Shown here: piece by piece, positions 37,397-46,917 of the stretch
Layout of the letters: every line of letters begins with the position of its first letter
Position numbering within the stretch: the stretch's first letter is position 1
From: Neorhizobium vignae
GTDB taxonomy: Bacteria; Pseudomonadota; Alphaproteobacteria; Rhizobiales; Rhizobiaceae
NCBI RefSeq assembly: GCF_000732195.1
Contig: NZ_JNNU01000002.1
Span: forward strand, 372,001-436,000
Reading direction: 5' to 3'
DNA: 64,000 bases
Program-made: the position numbers and the translations under genes
Notes under the pieces: model-generated
What the model was told of the DNA's origin: nothing
The model's database searches: none
The model's input: the letters and a program-made list of their open reading frames with translations, nothing else

Positions 37397-39936
37397 TGAT
37401 TCCGACCGCCACCTATCGCATCCAGTTCCGCAACGGCATGACCTTCGATCGCGCCGCTGCCCTTGTGCCCTATCTGAAACGGCTCGGCATCAGCCACCTC
37501 TACGCCTCGCCGATCTTTACGGCCACGACCGGCTCCACCCACGGTTACGACGTGACCGATGCCAACGAGATCGAGCCTGCGATCGGCGGACGCGACGGGT
37601 TCGAGCGGATGGTGAAGGCATTGAAGGCCGAGGGCCTTGGCCTGATCATCGACATCGTCCCGAACCACATGGCGGCATCGCTCGAAAATCTTTGGTGGCG
37701 CGATGTCGTCGAAAACGGCGAGAAGAGCAGATACGCCCGCCATTTTGATATCGACTGGACCAGATCCCTGACCCTGCCCTTCCTCGGCGATACGTTCGAA
37801 AAGGTGCTGGAAGCCGGGGAGATTTCCGTCAAGGCCGATCCGAAGACCGGCAAGCCGGCACTCGCCTACTACGACACGCTCTATCCGCTGGCACCGGCGA
37901 GTTACGCCGGCCATCAGGAAGAGGTGCTTAAGGTCGCCGATCGCGCGGCGATTGCCAAACTGCACGACCAGCAGCCCTATCGGCTGATGTCCTGGCGGGA
38001 TGCGCCCCGCGAACTTTCCTACCGCCGTTTCTTCGAGATCACCGGGCTTGCCGGCATGCGGGTGGAGGACGGCACCGTGTTCGACGATACCCACCGGCTG
38101 ATCCTCGAACTCGTCCATAGCGGCAAGGTGGACGGCCTGCGCGTCGATCATGTCGATGGCCTTGCCGACCCGAAAGCTTATCTCGAACGCCTCCGGCACG
38201 AGGCCGGGCCGGACTGCTACATCACCGTCGAAAAGATCCTCGGCGAGGGCGAGCATATCCCGGCCGACTGGCCGATCTCCGGCACGACTGGCTACGAGTT
38301 CATCGCGGCCGTGAGTGACGCACTGGTCGATGGCCGAAAGCTGGACGATCTTCGCGGCGCATACGAAAAGGTCTCCGGTCAGCCGGTCGACATGGAAGCC
38401 GAGCTGCGGGCCGCGAAACTCTTGATGGCCGACAACAATTTCGCCGGCGAGGTCTCGACCCTGCTGAATATCGCCATGCAGATCCAGCCCACCGAGGACC
38501 GTGAATCCGCTCTGTCGGAAGCGTCCGTTAAGGGAGCGCTGCGCGAACTGCTGGTCGCCTTCCCGGTCTACCGCACCTATGGCACGCGGGAGGGCATTCC
38601 GCATGAGGGCCGGGAGATGCTGGCAAAGGTTCTCGACAAGGTGCGCAACGGCCCGAACCCGCCGGAGGATGCGGCGCTCGCCTTTCTCGAACGCATCCTG
38701 GTCGGCGATGTCGAACAGGCGGCCGCCGGCAAGGCGTCGATCTTCCGCACCCGGTTCCAGCAGCTTACCGGCCCGCTGATGGCGAAATCGGTGGAGGACA
38801 CGCTGTTCTTCCGGCAGCACATGGCGCTGGCGCTGAACGAGGTCGGAGCCGAGCCCCTGCCCCGCCGCTTCTCGCTCGACCGTTTCCACGCGGAAATGCA
38901 GACGCGGCTGGAAAAGCAGCCCGATGCGCTGTCGGGCACCTCGACCCATGACACCAAGCGCGGCGAGGATGCCCGCGCCCGACTTTATGCGATCACCGAG
39001 GCCCCTGACCTCTGGGCCGAAGCCGTGGATCGCTGGCGCAGGATCAATAGCCAAGCCGCCCGCGCGCTGGATGACGGCCCGGCACCGGAACCGGCTGTCG
39101 AATGGATGCTCTACCAGGCGCTCGCCGGCGCCTGGCCGAACGACCTCCACACCGAAGACGCGGCAGGGCTCGAGGCACTGGAGACGCGTTTCCTCGCCTA
39201 TGTCGAAAAGGCGCTACGTGAGGCGAAGCAGCGCACCAACTGGGGCGATCCTAATGAGGCCTACGAGAAGGCGGTCATGGACTATGCCCGCACGCTTCTG
39301 TCACCTGACAACCAGGCTTTTCTGACGGACTTCAGGGACACGCTAGGCCCCTTCATCCGCGCAGGCCTGGTGAACAGCGTCACCCAGACGATCATCAAGC
39401 TGACGGCGCCGGGCGTACCCGACATCTATCAGGGCAGCGAAGGCCTCGACTTCAGCCTCGTCGATCCGGACAACCGCCGGGAGCCGGATTTCGACGCTCT
39501 CCGGCGGCGACTGACGGAGGGGGAAAAGCTTGTCTCTACCGAGGAGGAGGAATGGCAGAGCGGCCGGCTGAAACAGCATGTCATCGCCACCCTGCTGCGC
39601 GTTCGCCAAGAGGCACCGACACTGTTTCGCAGAGGCGAGTACCTGCCCCTCGCGGCATCGGGCAAGCGCGCCGACAACGTCATTGCCTTCGCACGCGCCG
39701 ATATGGACGATGCCTTCATCGTCATCGTCCCGCGGCTGGTGTTCAGCGCGCTCCACGCGGGGTTTGCCCCCTCACGCTCCGAACGCTGGGCGGAAACCGA
39801 GATCGCCCTGCCCGAACAGGTGGGCCATCGCCGCTACCGCGACGTCTGCACCGGCGGGGTGATCGACCCCAAGGACCGCATCACTATAAACGAGATGTTC
39901 GCCGACCACCCCTTCGCGCTTCTGCTGGCGGAATGA
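37393..39936 (+). CDS. treY: Malto-oligosyltrehalose synthase
   Basis: 847 residues, GH13. It starts TYRIQFRNGMTFDRAA and has the TreY landmarks IVPNHMAA, YRRFFEITGLAGMRVED, GLRVDHVDGLADPKAYL (nucleophile Asp), VEKILGEGE (acid Glu) and the GTSTHDTKRGEDARARL block. It converts the reducing end of maltodextrins to an alpha,alpha-1,1 bond, which TreZ then cuts. It is translated with treZ through the overlap. Trehalose is a typical osmoprotectant of rhizobia. Confidence 0.95.
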   Translation: MMIPTATYRIQFRNGMTFDRAAALVPYLKRLGISHLYASPIFTATTGSTHGYDVTDANEIEPAIGGRDGFERMVKALKAEGLGLIIDIVPNHMAASLENLWWRDVVENGEKSRYARHFDIDWTRSLTLPFLGDTFEKVLEAGEISVKADPKTGKPALAYYDTLYPLAPASYAGHQEEVLKVADRAAIAKLHDQQPYRLMSWRDAPRELSYRRFFEITGLAGMRVEDGTVFDDTHRLILELVHSGKVDGLRVDHVDGLADPKAYLERLRHEAGPDCYITVEKILGEGEHIPADWPISGTTGYEFIAAVSDALVDGRKLDDLRGAYEKVSGQPVDMEAELRAAKLLMADNNFAGEVSTLLNIAMQIQPTEDRESALSEASVKGALRELLVAFPVYRTYGTREGIPHEGREMLAKVLDKVRNGPNPPEDAALAFLERILVGDVEQAAAGKASIFRTRFQQLTGPLMAKSVEDTLFFRQHMALALNEVGAEPLPRRFSLDRFHAEMQTRLEKQPDALSGTSTHDTKRGEDARARLYAITEAPDLWAEAVDRWRRINSQAARALDDGPAPEPAVEWMLYQALAGAWPNDLHTEDAAGLEALETRFLAYVEKALREAKQRTNWGDPNEAYEKAVMDYARTLLSPDNQAFLTDFRDTLGPFIRAGLVNSVTQTIIKLTAPGVPDIYQGSEGLDFSLVDPDNRREPDFDALRRRLTEGEKLVSTEEEEWQSGRLKQHVIATLLRVRQEAPTLFRRGEYLPLAASGKRADNVIAFARADMDDAFIVIVPRLVFSALHAGFAPSRSERWAETEIALPEQVGHRRYRDVCTGGVIDPKDRITINEMFADHPFALLLAE

Positions 39937-39962
39937 TCCGCCGGCACGTCAGAAGAACGCCC

Positions 39963-40000
39963 ACAAAAATAAGGCGCCGATCCTTGGGGGACGGCGCCTT
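39963..40000 (-). terminator. Rho-independent terminator of the micropeptide genes
   Basis: AAGGCGCC (39971-39978) pairs with GGCGCCTT (39993-40000). Read on the minus strand, the 3' arm is followed by ATTTTT. It lies 30 bases past the stop at 40032 and may also serve treY in the other direction. Confidence 0.7.
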
Positions 40001-40031
40001 ATCGGTATGCTTCAGCTTTGCTTCTCACCGA

Positions 40032-40106
40032 TCAGCCAAGGCCGATGAAGGACAGAACGGCGAGAACGATGACGACGGCTCCAACGAGCCATACGATACT
40101 GTTCAT
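40032..40106 (-). CDS. 24-residue hydrophobic membrane micropeptide, copy 1
   Basis: MNSIVWLVGAVVIVLAVLSF then IGLG. One almost wholly hydrophobic segment, likely a single membrane helix. An AGGAG site lies six bases upstream of ATG 40106. It is 19 of 24 or so identical to the next copy. Similar tiny proteins are common in Rhizobiales as hypothetical proteins; function unknown. Confidence 0.75.
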   Translation of the reverse strand: MNSIVWLVGAVVIVLAVLSFIGLG

Positions 40107-40171
40107 GACTGTCTCCTTTCTCAGTTCGCGACAGGTGGAAGCAGTGCCTCCAATTGGGTTGTTTCAATAAA

Positions 40172-40246
40172 TCAAGCGAATCCGACGAGATTCAAAACCG
40201 CGATGACGATAACGACCGCGCCGACCAACCAAACGATGCTGTTCAT
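40172..40246 (-). CDS. 24-residue hydrophobic membrane micropeptide, copy 2
   Basis: MNSIVWLVGAVVIVIAVLNL then VGFA, a near-duplicate of copy 1; the first 14 residues are identical. AGGAG lies upstream of ATG 40246. The DNA differs at many synonymous sites, so the peptide sequence appears conserved by selection rather than by recent copying. Confidence 0.75.
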   Translation of the reverse strand: MNSIVWLVGAVVIVIAVLNLVGFA

Positions 40247-40386
40247 GACGTTCTCCTATTGATGTCGTGAAATTGAACGGCGACCGGGGTAAAAGGTTCC
40301 GGTGAAACATGCCCGGAACAAACGCGCCTGGCGTGGGTTGAACGAGCGTCCAGCGGAGTTCTGCTCCGCCAACAGGGTGGGACAAA

Positions 40387-41715
40387 ATGGCGGGTGAGAC
40401 TTTTCAGAACGGCATGACGGGCGGCGAAACCAAGCCACCACGCGTCGTCATCATCGGCGCCGGTTTCGGCGGGCTGGCGACGGCTGGAGCGCTCGGCAAC
40501 AGCGCCATAGACGTGACCGTCATCGACCGGCGCAACCACAATCTCTTCCAGCCACTTCTCTATCAGGTGGCGACCGCCGCGCTGTCTCCCGCCGACATAT
40601 CGGAGCCGATCCGCCGCACGCTGGGGCGCTTCAAGAACATCAACGTCATGCTGGCGGAAGTCACCGGCGTCGATGCGGCCGCCAAGACCGTGATGCTCGA
40701 CAACGGCACGTCAGTCCCTTACGACCGCCTCGTCATCGCCACCGGCTCGGATTACAACTATTTCGGCCACGACGACTGGCGCGCCTGGGCACCGGGGCTG
40801 AAGACCATCCACGAAGCAAGGCTGATCCGCCAGCGCCTGCTGCTCGCCTTCGAGAAGGCAGAGCTGTCCCACGATCCGGAAGAAAAGAAGGCGCTGCTCA
40901 CCAGCGTCATCATCGGCGGCGGTCCGACCGGTGTCGAAATGGCCGGCGCGATCGCAGAGCTCGGCCATTTCATGATAACCCGAGACTTCCGCAAGCTGGA
41001 GCCCGATCATCTGCGGGTGATCCTCATCGAGGCCGGCCCGAAGATCCTCGCGGCCTTCCCGGACAATCTCACCCAATATGCGATGAAGGCACTCGAAAAG
41101 GCCGGGGTCGAGGTGATGACCAACCTGGCCGTCGAATCCGTCACCAAGGATGAAGTGGTTGCCGGTTCGCAGCATTTCCGCACCAGCTGCGTCATCTGGG
41201 GTGCTGGCGTCAAAGCCTCGCCCTCGGCCAAATGGCTCGGCATCGAGGGTAAGGCGGGCGGCCGCATCCCGGTCGAGCCGGACCTCTCCATCACCGGCTT
41301 TCCGGATATCTTCGCGGTCGGCGATACGGCGCTGGGGCTTGGCGAAGACGGCAAGCCGCTGCCCGCCCTTGCCCAGGTCGCCAAGCAGCAGGGGCAATAT
41401 CTCGGCGAAGCGCTGCGGGCGAAGCTGCTCGATGGCAAGGCGCCCCAGCCTTTCCGTTTCCAAAATCGCGGCAACACCGCCGTCATCGGCCGCAATGCCG
41501 CGATCTTCGATTTCGGCAAGTGGACGCTGAAGGGTCGGGTCGCCTGGTTTCTCTGGGCGCTCGTCCACGTCTATCTGCTCGTCAATTTCGAAAAACGCCT
41601 GCTGGTCAGCGTACAATGGATCTGGCGTTACCTGACCCAGCAGCGCGGCGCCCGCCTGATCGACGAAAATGCCGCAACCTCGGTTCCGTCTTCCACGCAA
41701 AGGACAGAGACATGA
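40387..41715 (+). CDS. ndh: Type II NADH:quinone dehydrogenase
   Basis: 442 residues, single-chain flavoprotein. VVIIGAGFGGLATA binds FAD and VIIGGGPTGVEMAGAIAEL binds NADH. FQPLLYQVATAALSPADIS and the ADK-like FAVGDTALGL segment match Ndh-2. C-terminal membrane-facing helices (WFLWALVHVYLLVNFEKRLLV) anchor it. It passes electrons from NADH to quinone without pumping protons. The stop overlaps the next start (ATGA). Confidence 0.94.
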   Translation: MAGETFQNGMTGGETKPPRVVIIGAGFGGLATAGALGNSAIDVTVIDRRNHNLFQPLLYQVATAALSPADISEPIRRTLGRFKNINVMLAEVTGVDAAAKTVMLDNGTSVPYDRLVIATGSDYNYFGHDDWRAWAPGLKTIHEARLIRQRLLLAFEKAELSHDPEEKKALLTSVIIGGGPTGVEMAGAIAELGHFMITRDFRKLEPDHLRVILIEAGPKILAAFPDNLTQYAMKALEKAGVEVMTNLAVESVTKDEVVAGSQHFRTSCVIWGAGVKASPSAKWLGIEGKAGGRIPVEPDLSITGFPDIFAVGDTALGLGEDGKPLPALAQVAKQQGQYLGEALRAKLLDGKAPQPFRFQNRGNTAVIGRNAAIFDFGKWTLKGRVAWFLWALVHVYLLVNFEKRLLVSVQWIWRYLTQQRGARLIDENAATSVPSSTQRTET

Positions 41716-41996
41716 ACACCGCCAATCCTCAGCTCGAAGGCCTCTATCTCGCCGTTGCCGCGATCAACCGGCTCCTCGCCGAAAAAGGCGTCCTCTCCCA
41801 CGAAGAAATCCAGGGCGCACTGCAGGCGGCCGAACGCACGGTGCTTGCAGACGACAAGCCCCTTGCCGTGTCGACCTCCCATCAGAAGGCAATCGCCTTT
41901 CCGATCCGGCTCCTGCTTCTGGCAAACGAGGCGAGCGAACAGGGCACCAAATTCTGTTTCGAGGATCTGGCCCGGGAAGTCGGCCGCCGCACCTGA
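41712..41996 (+). CDS. Small protein coupled to ndh, unknown function
   Basis: 94 residues from ATG 41712, which overlaps the ndh stop. Predicted all-helical: LEGLYLAVAAINRLLAEKGVLSHEEIQGALQAAERTV. No family recognised. Coupled translation suggests a link with Ndh or simply a conserved neighbour. Confidence 0.75.
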   Translation: MNTANPQLEGLYLAVAAINRLLAEKGVLSHEEIQGALQAAERTVLADDKPLAVSTSHQKAIAFPIRLLLLANEASEQGTKFCFEDLAREVGRRT

Positions 41997-42068
41997 TAAA
42001 ATCTACCCGCCAAACAGGAACGGCGGCGTGAGCCACGCCGCCGTTGTTTGCGTGGGAGGAGAGCTTGA

Positions 42069-42926
42069 CTACAGGATGGGCTTGCCGCCGGTGACGGCGA
42101 TGGTCGCGCCGGAAACGTAGCTGGAAAGCGGATCGGCGAGCATCACATAGGCCGTCGCGAGCTCGGCCGGCTGGCCCGGGCGTTTCATCGGCACCTGCTT
42201 GCCGAAATTCTTCACCCGGTCTTCCGTCATGGTGGAGGGGATCAGCGGCGTCCAGATCGGTCCCGGCGCCACCGTATTGGCGCGGATGCCCTTTTCGGCC
42301 AGCAGCTGTGCGAGGCCCGCCGTGAAATTCTGAATTGCGCCCTTGGTGGTCGCATAGGCGAGCAGCGTCGGGTTCGGACTGTCGGAGTTGATCGAGGCCG
42401 TGTTGATGATCGCACTGCCCGGCTTCATGTGGGGCACCGCCGCCTTGGTGAGGTAGAACATCGCATGGATATTGACCTGGAAGGTCAGTTCCCATTCCTC
42501 GTCGCTGATGTCGCCGATTTCGGAAAACGTGGCCTGATGGGCGGCATTGTTGACGAGGATATCGATCCCGCCGAACTCTTGGACAGCCTTGTCGATGATC
42601 GCCCGGCAATGCGCCGCGGTCTTGATGTCGCCCGGCACCAGCACCGCCTTGCGGCCGGCCTCCTCGACAAAGCGCCTGGTGTCTTCGGCATCCTCGTGTT
42701 CGTCGAGATAGGAAATCAGGACGTCGGCACCCTCGCGCGCATAAGCGATCGCCACTGCCCGGCCAATGCCGCTGTCGCCGCCTGTAATCACCGCCTTCTT
42801 GCCGGCCAGCCGGCCCGCCCCCCGGTAGGAGAGTTCGCCGTGATCAGGCACCGGATCCATGCGCCCGGTAAAGCCCGGCATCGGCTGCTGCTGTTCGGGA
42901 AACGGCGGAGTGGGATACTGGGCCAT
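42069..42926 (-). CDS. SDR oxidoreductase, YghA/glucose-dehydrogenase-like
   Basis: 285 residues. NAD(P) site TGGDSGIGRAVA, the VNNAA motif, catalytic Ser in NTASINS and YATTK. The Pro/Gln-rich N-terminus (PPFPEQQQPMPGFTGRMDP) is typical of the YghA-like group seen with stress genes. ATG 42926. Substrate unknown; often annotated as glucose-1-dehydrogenase-like without proof. Confidence 0.92.
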   Translation of the reverse strand: MAQYPTPPFPEQQQPMPGFTGRMDPVPDHGELSYRGAGRLAGKKAVITGGDSGIGRAVAIAYAREGADVLISYLDEHEDAEDTRRFVEEAGRKAVLVPGDIKTAAHCRAIIDKAVQEFGGIDILVNNAAHQATFSEIGDISDEEWELTFQVNIHAMFYLTKAAVPHMKPGSAIINTASINSDSPNPTLLAYATTKGAIQNFTAGLAQLLAEKGIRANTVAPGPIWTPLIPSTMTEDRVKNFGKQVPMKRPGQPAELATAYVMLADPLSSYVSGATIAVTGGKPIL

Positions 42927-43048
42927 CAAAATCTTCCTTGTTGTCGAGGTAGCGAACTGATCGCCCCCAACCGGCCTCGTCTGAAGATGTTCCCGATCAA
43001 ATGCACAATCAGGAAAGGAGAAATCGCGACGCGACCTCGCCAGTGGGC

Positions 43049-43297
43049 TCACGCCCCAGGGCTGATTGCCCCGTCGCCGCGCCGCAGGCGTTTCAGCTGA
43101 TTGACGATCCGCAGCGAGCTTGCGGCCCGTGCCGCCGAGGAATCCGAACTCTTCGACAGTATCCGCAACATGTCCTCCGCCTCGTCTGCGGAAATGGTGC
43201 CCCGGGCGGCCAGACCGTCGATCAGCATGAGCATCGCCCCTTCGATCGCGAGCGAGCGGCGGCGCGTTTCCATTTCGATTTCATCGGCATCGGACAT
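43049..43297 (-). CDS. Small hypothetical protein
   Basis: 82 residues. ATG 43297 has AAGGAG seven bases upstream. Predicted helical with an acidic start, and a Ser/Ala-rich centre (LSKSSDSSAARAASSLRIVNQLKRLRR) ending basic. No family recognised. It lies between two minus-strand genes. Confidence 0.65.
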   Translation of the reverse strand: MSDADEIEMETRRRSLAIEGAMLMLIDGLAARGTISADEAEDMLRILSKSSDSSAARAASSLRIVNQLKRLRRGDGAISPGA

Positions 43298-43398
43298 TGC
43301 AGGCTCCTTGAATTGTCACCTGTCGAATGGTTTGGGGAGAAGATTGTTCCTCACCATCCTGCCTGGTCTTATCGCAAGCCTCGAAGTCCTGTCGGCAG

Positions 43399-43812
43399 TC
43401 AGTGGCCGTTCTGGGCATCATTCGACGATGACGCCCCCTTGTCGACCTTGCCGGGGCCTGCCTTGTAGAAATACTGGCTCGCGACGAGCCAGCCCTTCAG
43501 GGGCCGCATCGGCGCAAGGCAGGTAAGGAGCAGGAAAGGAAGCGAGATCAGCAGATGCACCCAGAATGGCGGCTGGAAACTGGTCTCGATCCAGACCGCA
43601 AGCGCAATGCTCGGAATGCAGCCGAAGCACATGACGAAGAAGGCGGGACCGTCTCCGGGGTCGGCGAAAGAATAATCGAGGCCACAGACCTCGCAAGCCG
43701 GCCGCATCGACAGAAACCCGTTGAACAGATGTCCCTGGCCGCAACGCGGGCAACGGCCGCGCGGGCCGGTGCTATGGGGAGGAAGAGGCGCCCAATTCGC
43801 GTCATGGGACAT
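43399..43812 (-). CDS. DUF983 family membrane protein
   Basis: 137 residues. Two Cys pairs (GRCPRCGQGHLF and ACEVCGLDYSF) form a zinc ribbon-like head, followed by FADPGDGPAFFVMCFGCIPSIALAVWIE and two hydrophobic segments. This is the DUF983 pattern. Function unknown; members often lie near cytochrome oxidase assembly genes, but not here. Confidence 0.9.
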   Translation of the reverse strand: MSHDANWAPLPPHSTGPRGRCPRCGQGHLFNGFLSMRPACEVCGLDYSFADPGDGPAFFVMCFGCIPSIALAVWIETSFQPPFWVHLLISLPFLLLTCLAPMRPLKGWLVASQYFYKAGPGKVDKGASSSNDAQNGH

Positions 43813-44016
43813 GGCAATCTGCCTTTCGTGACAGGAGATAAAATTTGCTTCGGATACTTATCCGGCAGACCTCTATAACAAGCCGTTCCCTGCCGGGCGC
43901 AATCTCGGCTTTTTGAGGTTCGGCACGAAACTTCTGTCATCGATCTATGGCAGGCAGCTCCAAAACAATAGTGTGGCGTCGATCGAATCGCTGCCCTTCA
44001 CCTTAGACGGTATTTC

Positions 44017-44871
44017 ATGGCTTCAGAATTTTCAGGCCTCGGCATCGCCCATCAGGGCCGTTTTACCCGGCTGAAGTGGCATCGCCTGCGCCGCAGCTTC
44101 AAGGACCCGCTGTTTTCCGCCGGCGTCATGGCAGAGGGTTTTCGCCTGGGCGCATCGACCGAACTCGATCTGCGCGTCCGCGCCGATGGCGGCTTCGTCG
44201 TGCTGCACGACGAGGAGCTCGACGGTGAAACCACCGGCCACGGCCTCATCCGGGAGGCTTTGCCCGAAACCATTCGCGGTCTGACGCTTTTGCAGGGCGG
44301 CCATCCGCCCATCGTCAGCGAGGATCTCGCGAGGATGCTTCAAACAGCGCATCCGGACGCCCTGCTGCAGTTCGACATGAAGGACGGACTTGAGGTGATC
44401 GGCGCGCGCGGCATGGATCATCTCGCCGATCATTTCGGCGGTGCCGGCCCCTCGATCATCGTCAGCGGCGCGGATCTCGATCTTGTCATCGCCATCAAGC
44501 AGAGGTTGCCCGGTCTCAAGCGCGGCATCGACCCGACCGGCAAGCTCATGGAAATCTATCTCCACCAGGGACTCAAGGCCGTCGAAACGGATCTGCGCGC
44601 GGATATCGCCGGCCCGACCGAGCCGGACACCATCTATCTGCATTGGCAGCTGGTGCTGCAGGCAGCCAAGGACGGGCTCGACCTGATCGGCCTCTGCCAC
44701 GATGCCGGCAGGCTCGTCGATGCTTGGACCTTCAACCTCAAGAACCCGGACTCCGGTTTCGACGAGGCCGAAGCCCGCAGCTTCTCCGCCCTGATGGCAC
44801 TGAAGGCGGATCAGATCACCACCGACGAACCGGTCGCAACCGAACGCGCCTGGGCAGCCATCTCCGGCTGA
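44017..44871 (+). CDS. Glycerophosphodiester phosphodiesterase-family protein
   Basis: 284 residues, cytoplasmic. The GDPD metal motif appears as STELDLRVRADGGFVVLHDEELDGETTG, giving the E-x-D and the HD pair. Later QFDMKDGL and AVETDLRADI resemble the downstream strand motifs. The usual first catalytic His may be in IAHQGR, where the common HRG reads HQG. Probably hydrolyses glycerophosphodiesters, but reduced matching to canonical GDPDs leaves some doubt. Confidence 0.75.
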   Translation: MASEFSGLGIAHQGRFTRLKWHRLRRSFKDPLFSAGVMAEGFRLGASTELDLRVRADGGFVVLHDEELDGETTGHGLIREALPETIRGLTLLQGGHPPIVSEDLARMLQTAHPDALLQFDMKDGLEVIGARGMDHLADHFGGAGPSIIVSGADLDLVIAIKQRLPGLKRGIDPTGKLMEIYLHQGLKAVETDLRADIAGPTEPDTIYLHWQLVLQAAKDGLDLIGLCHDAGRLVDAWTFNLKNPDSGFDEAEARSFSALMALKADQITTDEPVATERAWAAISG

Positions 44872-44877
44872 AGTTCA

Positions 44878-45180
44878 TCAATCGTCGAAGCCGAACGGAT
44901 CGCGAAACACCCGCCGGCTGACCAGCTTGAGACTGCGGTCCGGCTGGATGATGTAATTTTCCTCGACCCGCTGGCCGAGTTCGTTGCGGAACTCGTGCGG
45001 CACGACGCTGCCGATCGGCGACTTGGTGAGCTTGGTGCGCGGCTGGCCACGATAGGTGATGCTGCCGGGGATCGGCCGGATGCCCGGACCTATGTCGATT
45101 GCGCCGGTGGTTCCGCCTCCGTCCGTGCTGCAGCCGGCAAGCGCGATCACGAGACCGGTTATGGCGATGATGTTTCTCAT
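44878..45180 (-). CDS. Small lipoprotein, hypothetical
   Basis: 100 residues with a lipobox ALAGC (Cys17) after a signal sequence. The mature part has ITYRGQPRTKLTKSPIGSVVPHEFRNELGQRVEENYIIQPDRSL. No family recognised. It should be anchored to a membrane. Transcribed opposite to the amidase. Confidence 0.75.
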   Translation of the reverse strand: MRNIIAITGLVIALAGCSTDGGGTTGAIDIGPGIRPIPGSITYRGQPRTKLTKSPIGSVVPHEFRNELGQRVEENYIIQPDRSLKLVSRRVFRDPFGFDD

Positions 45181-45335
45181 GGGTTGATCCTTCCCGATGT
45201 CCCGCTGACGCGGTGGACTCACTGAACTTCGCGGATATGCGGGAGGTTCCATACCACCTGCCGAGCCGACAATTCCTCTACCCATCGCCAAAATATCCGA
45301 TACATCTGTGGGCCGCCAGTAACGCAATGGGGAGA

Positions 45336-46706
45336 ATGACGACCGTGACGAAAACCTTTGGAGCGATGTCGATCGCCGAGCTTTCCGCGCTCATCCAGAT
45401 GGGCCGGGTCGATCCCGTCGAAGTCACGGAATCGGTGCTGACCGGCATCAAGGCGCATCCGGATAAGGCCGTGTTCATCTCGCTTCTCGAAGATCGCGCG
45501 CTTACGGAAGCGCAGGCCTCCTCGAGGCGCATGAAGGAAGGCCGTTCCCTCGGCCTGCTCGACGGCATTCCGATCGGCTGGAAGGACCTCTTCGACATCG
45601 AGGGACTGCCGACCACCGCCGGATCGAAAGTGCTGAAGAAGGCCGCGCCTGCGACGAAGGACGCCGCCATCGTCGACCTGCTGAAACAGGCCGGCATGGT
45701 CGCGATCGGCCGCACCAACATGAGCGAGTTCGCCTTTTCCGGCATCGGCATCAATCCGCATTACGGCACGCCGCAGAATCCGCACGGCAAGGACGCGCCG
45801 CGCATTCCCGGCGGCTCCTCCTCCGGTTCGGCCGTCGCGGTCGCGGCAGGCCTGGTGCCGGTCGGGATGGGCACCGATACCGGCGGCTCGATCCGCATCC
45901 CGGCTGGCTTCAACGGCATCGTCGGTTACAAGGCGACCCGCGGCCGTTATGCGATGAACGGCGTCTATCCGCTGGCGACCAGCCTCGATTCGCTCGGCCC
46001 ACTCTGCCGCACGGTGCAGGATGCGGTCTGGATTGATGCGGCCATGCGCGGGCTTGCGGCACCGCAGACCGCCCGCCAACCGGCACAACCCCTCGATATC
46101 GTCATCCCCACCAATATCGTCTTTGACGGCACCGAGCCGGGCGTGGTGGCCGCCTTCGAAGCGGCGATCGAGCGCCTTGCAAAGGCCGGGGCCAGGATCA
46201 CCCGCCTCGCCTTTTCGACCTTCGACGAGCTTCCGAAGCTCATGGCGAAATACGGTCCGATGGTGACCGCCGAAGCCTTCGCCCTGCATCGCGAGAAGCT
46301 GTCGGGACCGGATGCCGAGGAGATGGATCACCGGGTCGTCGCCCGCACCCGCCTCGGCGAAAAGACCAGCCTGTCGGACTATATCGCCATCGTCGAAAAC
46401 CGCGCCCGGATGATCGCCGAAACCGAAGCACTGATCGGCGACCGCTTCGTCGCCATGCCATCGGTCGCCCATGTGGCCCCGCCGATCGCACCGCTTGAAA
46501 GGGACGACGAGCTGTTCTTTGCCACCAACGGCAAGACACTGCGCAATACCGGCTTCGGCAATTTTCTCGACTGGTGCGGCGTCTCCATCCCCTGCGGCAC
46601 CGGCGATGCCGACATGCCGGTCGGCTTCCTTCTGTCGGCCAATGCCAACGGCGATGAAGCACTGCTGCAGGCCGCGATGGCCCATGAGGAAATCATTCGA
46701 GGGTAG
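45336..46706 (+). CDS. Amidase (amidase signature family)
   Basis: 456 residues from ATG 45336; an ATG at 45327 or GTG at 45345 is possible. The Ser-Ser-Lys triad appears: Lys in PIGWKDLFDIEGLPTTAGS, Ser in PGGSSSGSAVAVAAGL and Ser in GTDTGGSIRIPAGFNGIVGYKAT. GatA-like fold, but no gatB/gatC neighbours, so it is a stand-alone amidase acting on a small amide rather than a transamidosome subunit. Confidence 0.93.
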   Translation: MTTVTKTFGAMSIAELSALIQMGRVDPVEVTESVLTGIKAHPDKAVFISLLEDRALTEAQASSRRMKEGRSLGLLDGIPIGWKDLFDIEGLPTTAGSKVLKKAAPATKDAAIVDLLKQAGMVAIGRTNMSEFAFSGIGINPHYGTPQNPHGKDAPRIPGGSSSGSAVAVAAGLVPVGMGTDTGGSIRIPAGFNGIVGYKATRGRYAMNGVYPLATSLDSLGPLCRTVQDAVWIDAAMRGLAAPQTARQPAQPLDIVIPTNIVFDGTEPGVVAAFEAAIERLAKAGARITRLAFSTFDELPKLMAKYGPMVTAEAFALHREKLSGPDAEEMDHRVVARTRLGEKTSLSDYIAIVENRARMIAETEALIGDRFVAMPSVAHVAPPIAPLERDDELFFATNGKTLRNTGFGNFLDWCGVSIPCGTGDADMPVGFLLSANANGDEALLQAAMAHEEIIRG

Positions 46707-46917
46707 GAACGGCGGAGCCGGATCGGCTCCGGCAGACATCGGTGTCTCGGCAAAGCCGGCAAAACGTGCCAGGCGCGCCGCATGGAAGAGTTGCCTCCCC
46801 GCGCAGCGAACTAAGGAACCGTTTCCCCGTAACCGGGACCGCGGCAGTTGCCTTTTGCTTGTTCCAATATCCTCGAGAGCCTAGCCTCTTCCTGGATTTT
46901 GAGGAAAGCAGCGCACC

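Noticed and set aside
36742..39150. 802-codon minus-strand frame inside treZ-treY
   Set aside because: Antisense shadow of two convincing GH13 genes, favoured by GC-rich codons; no domains.
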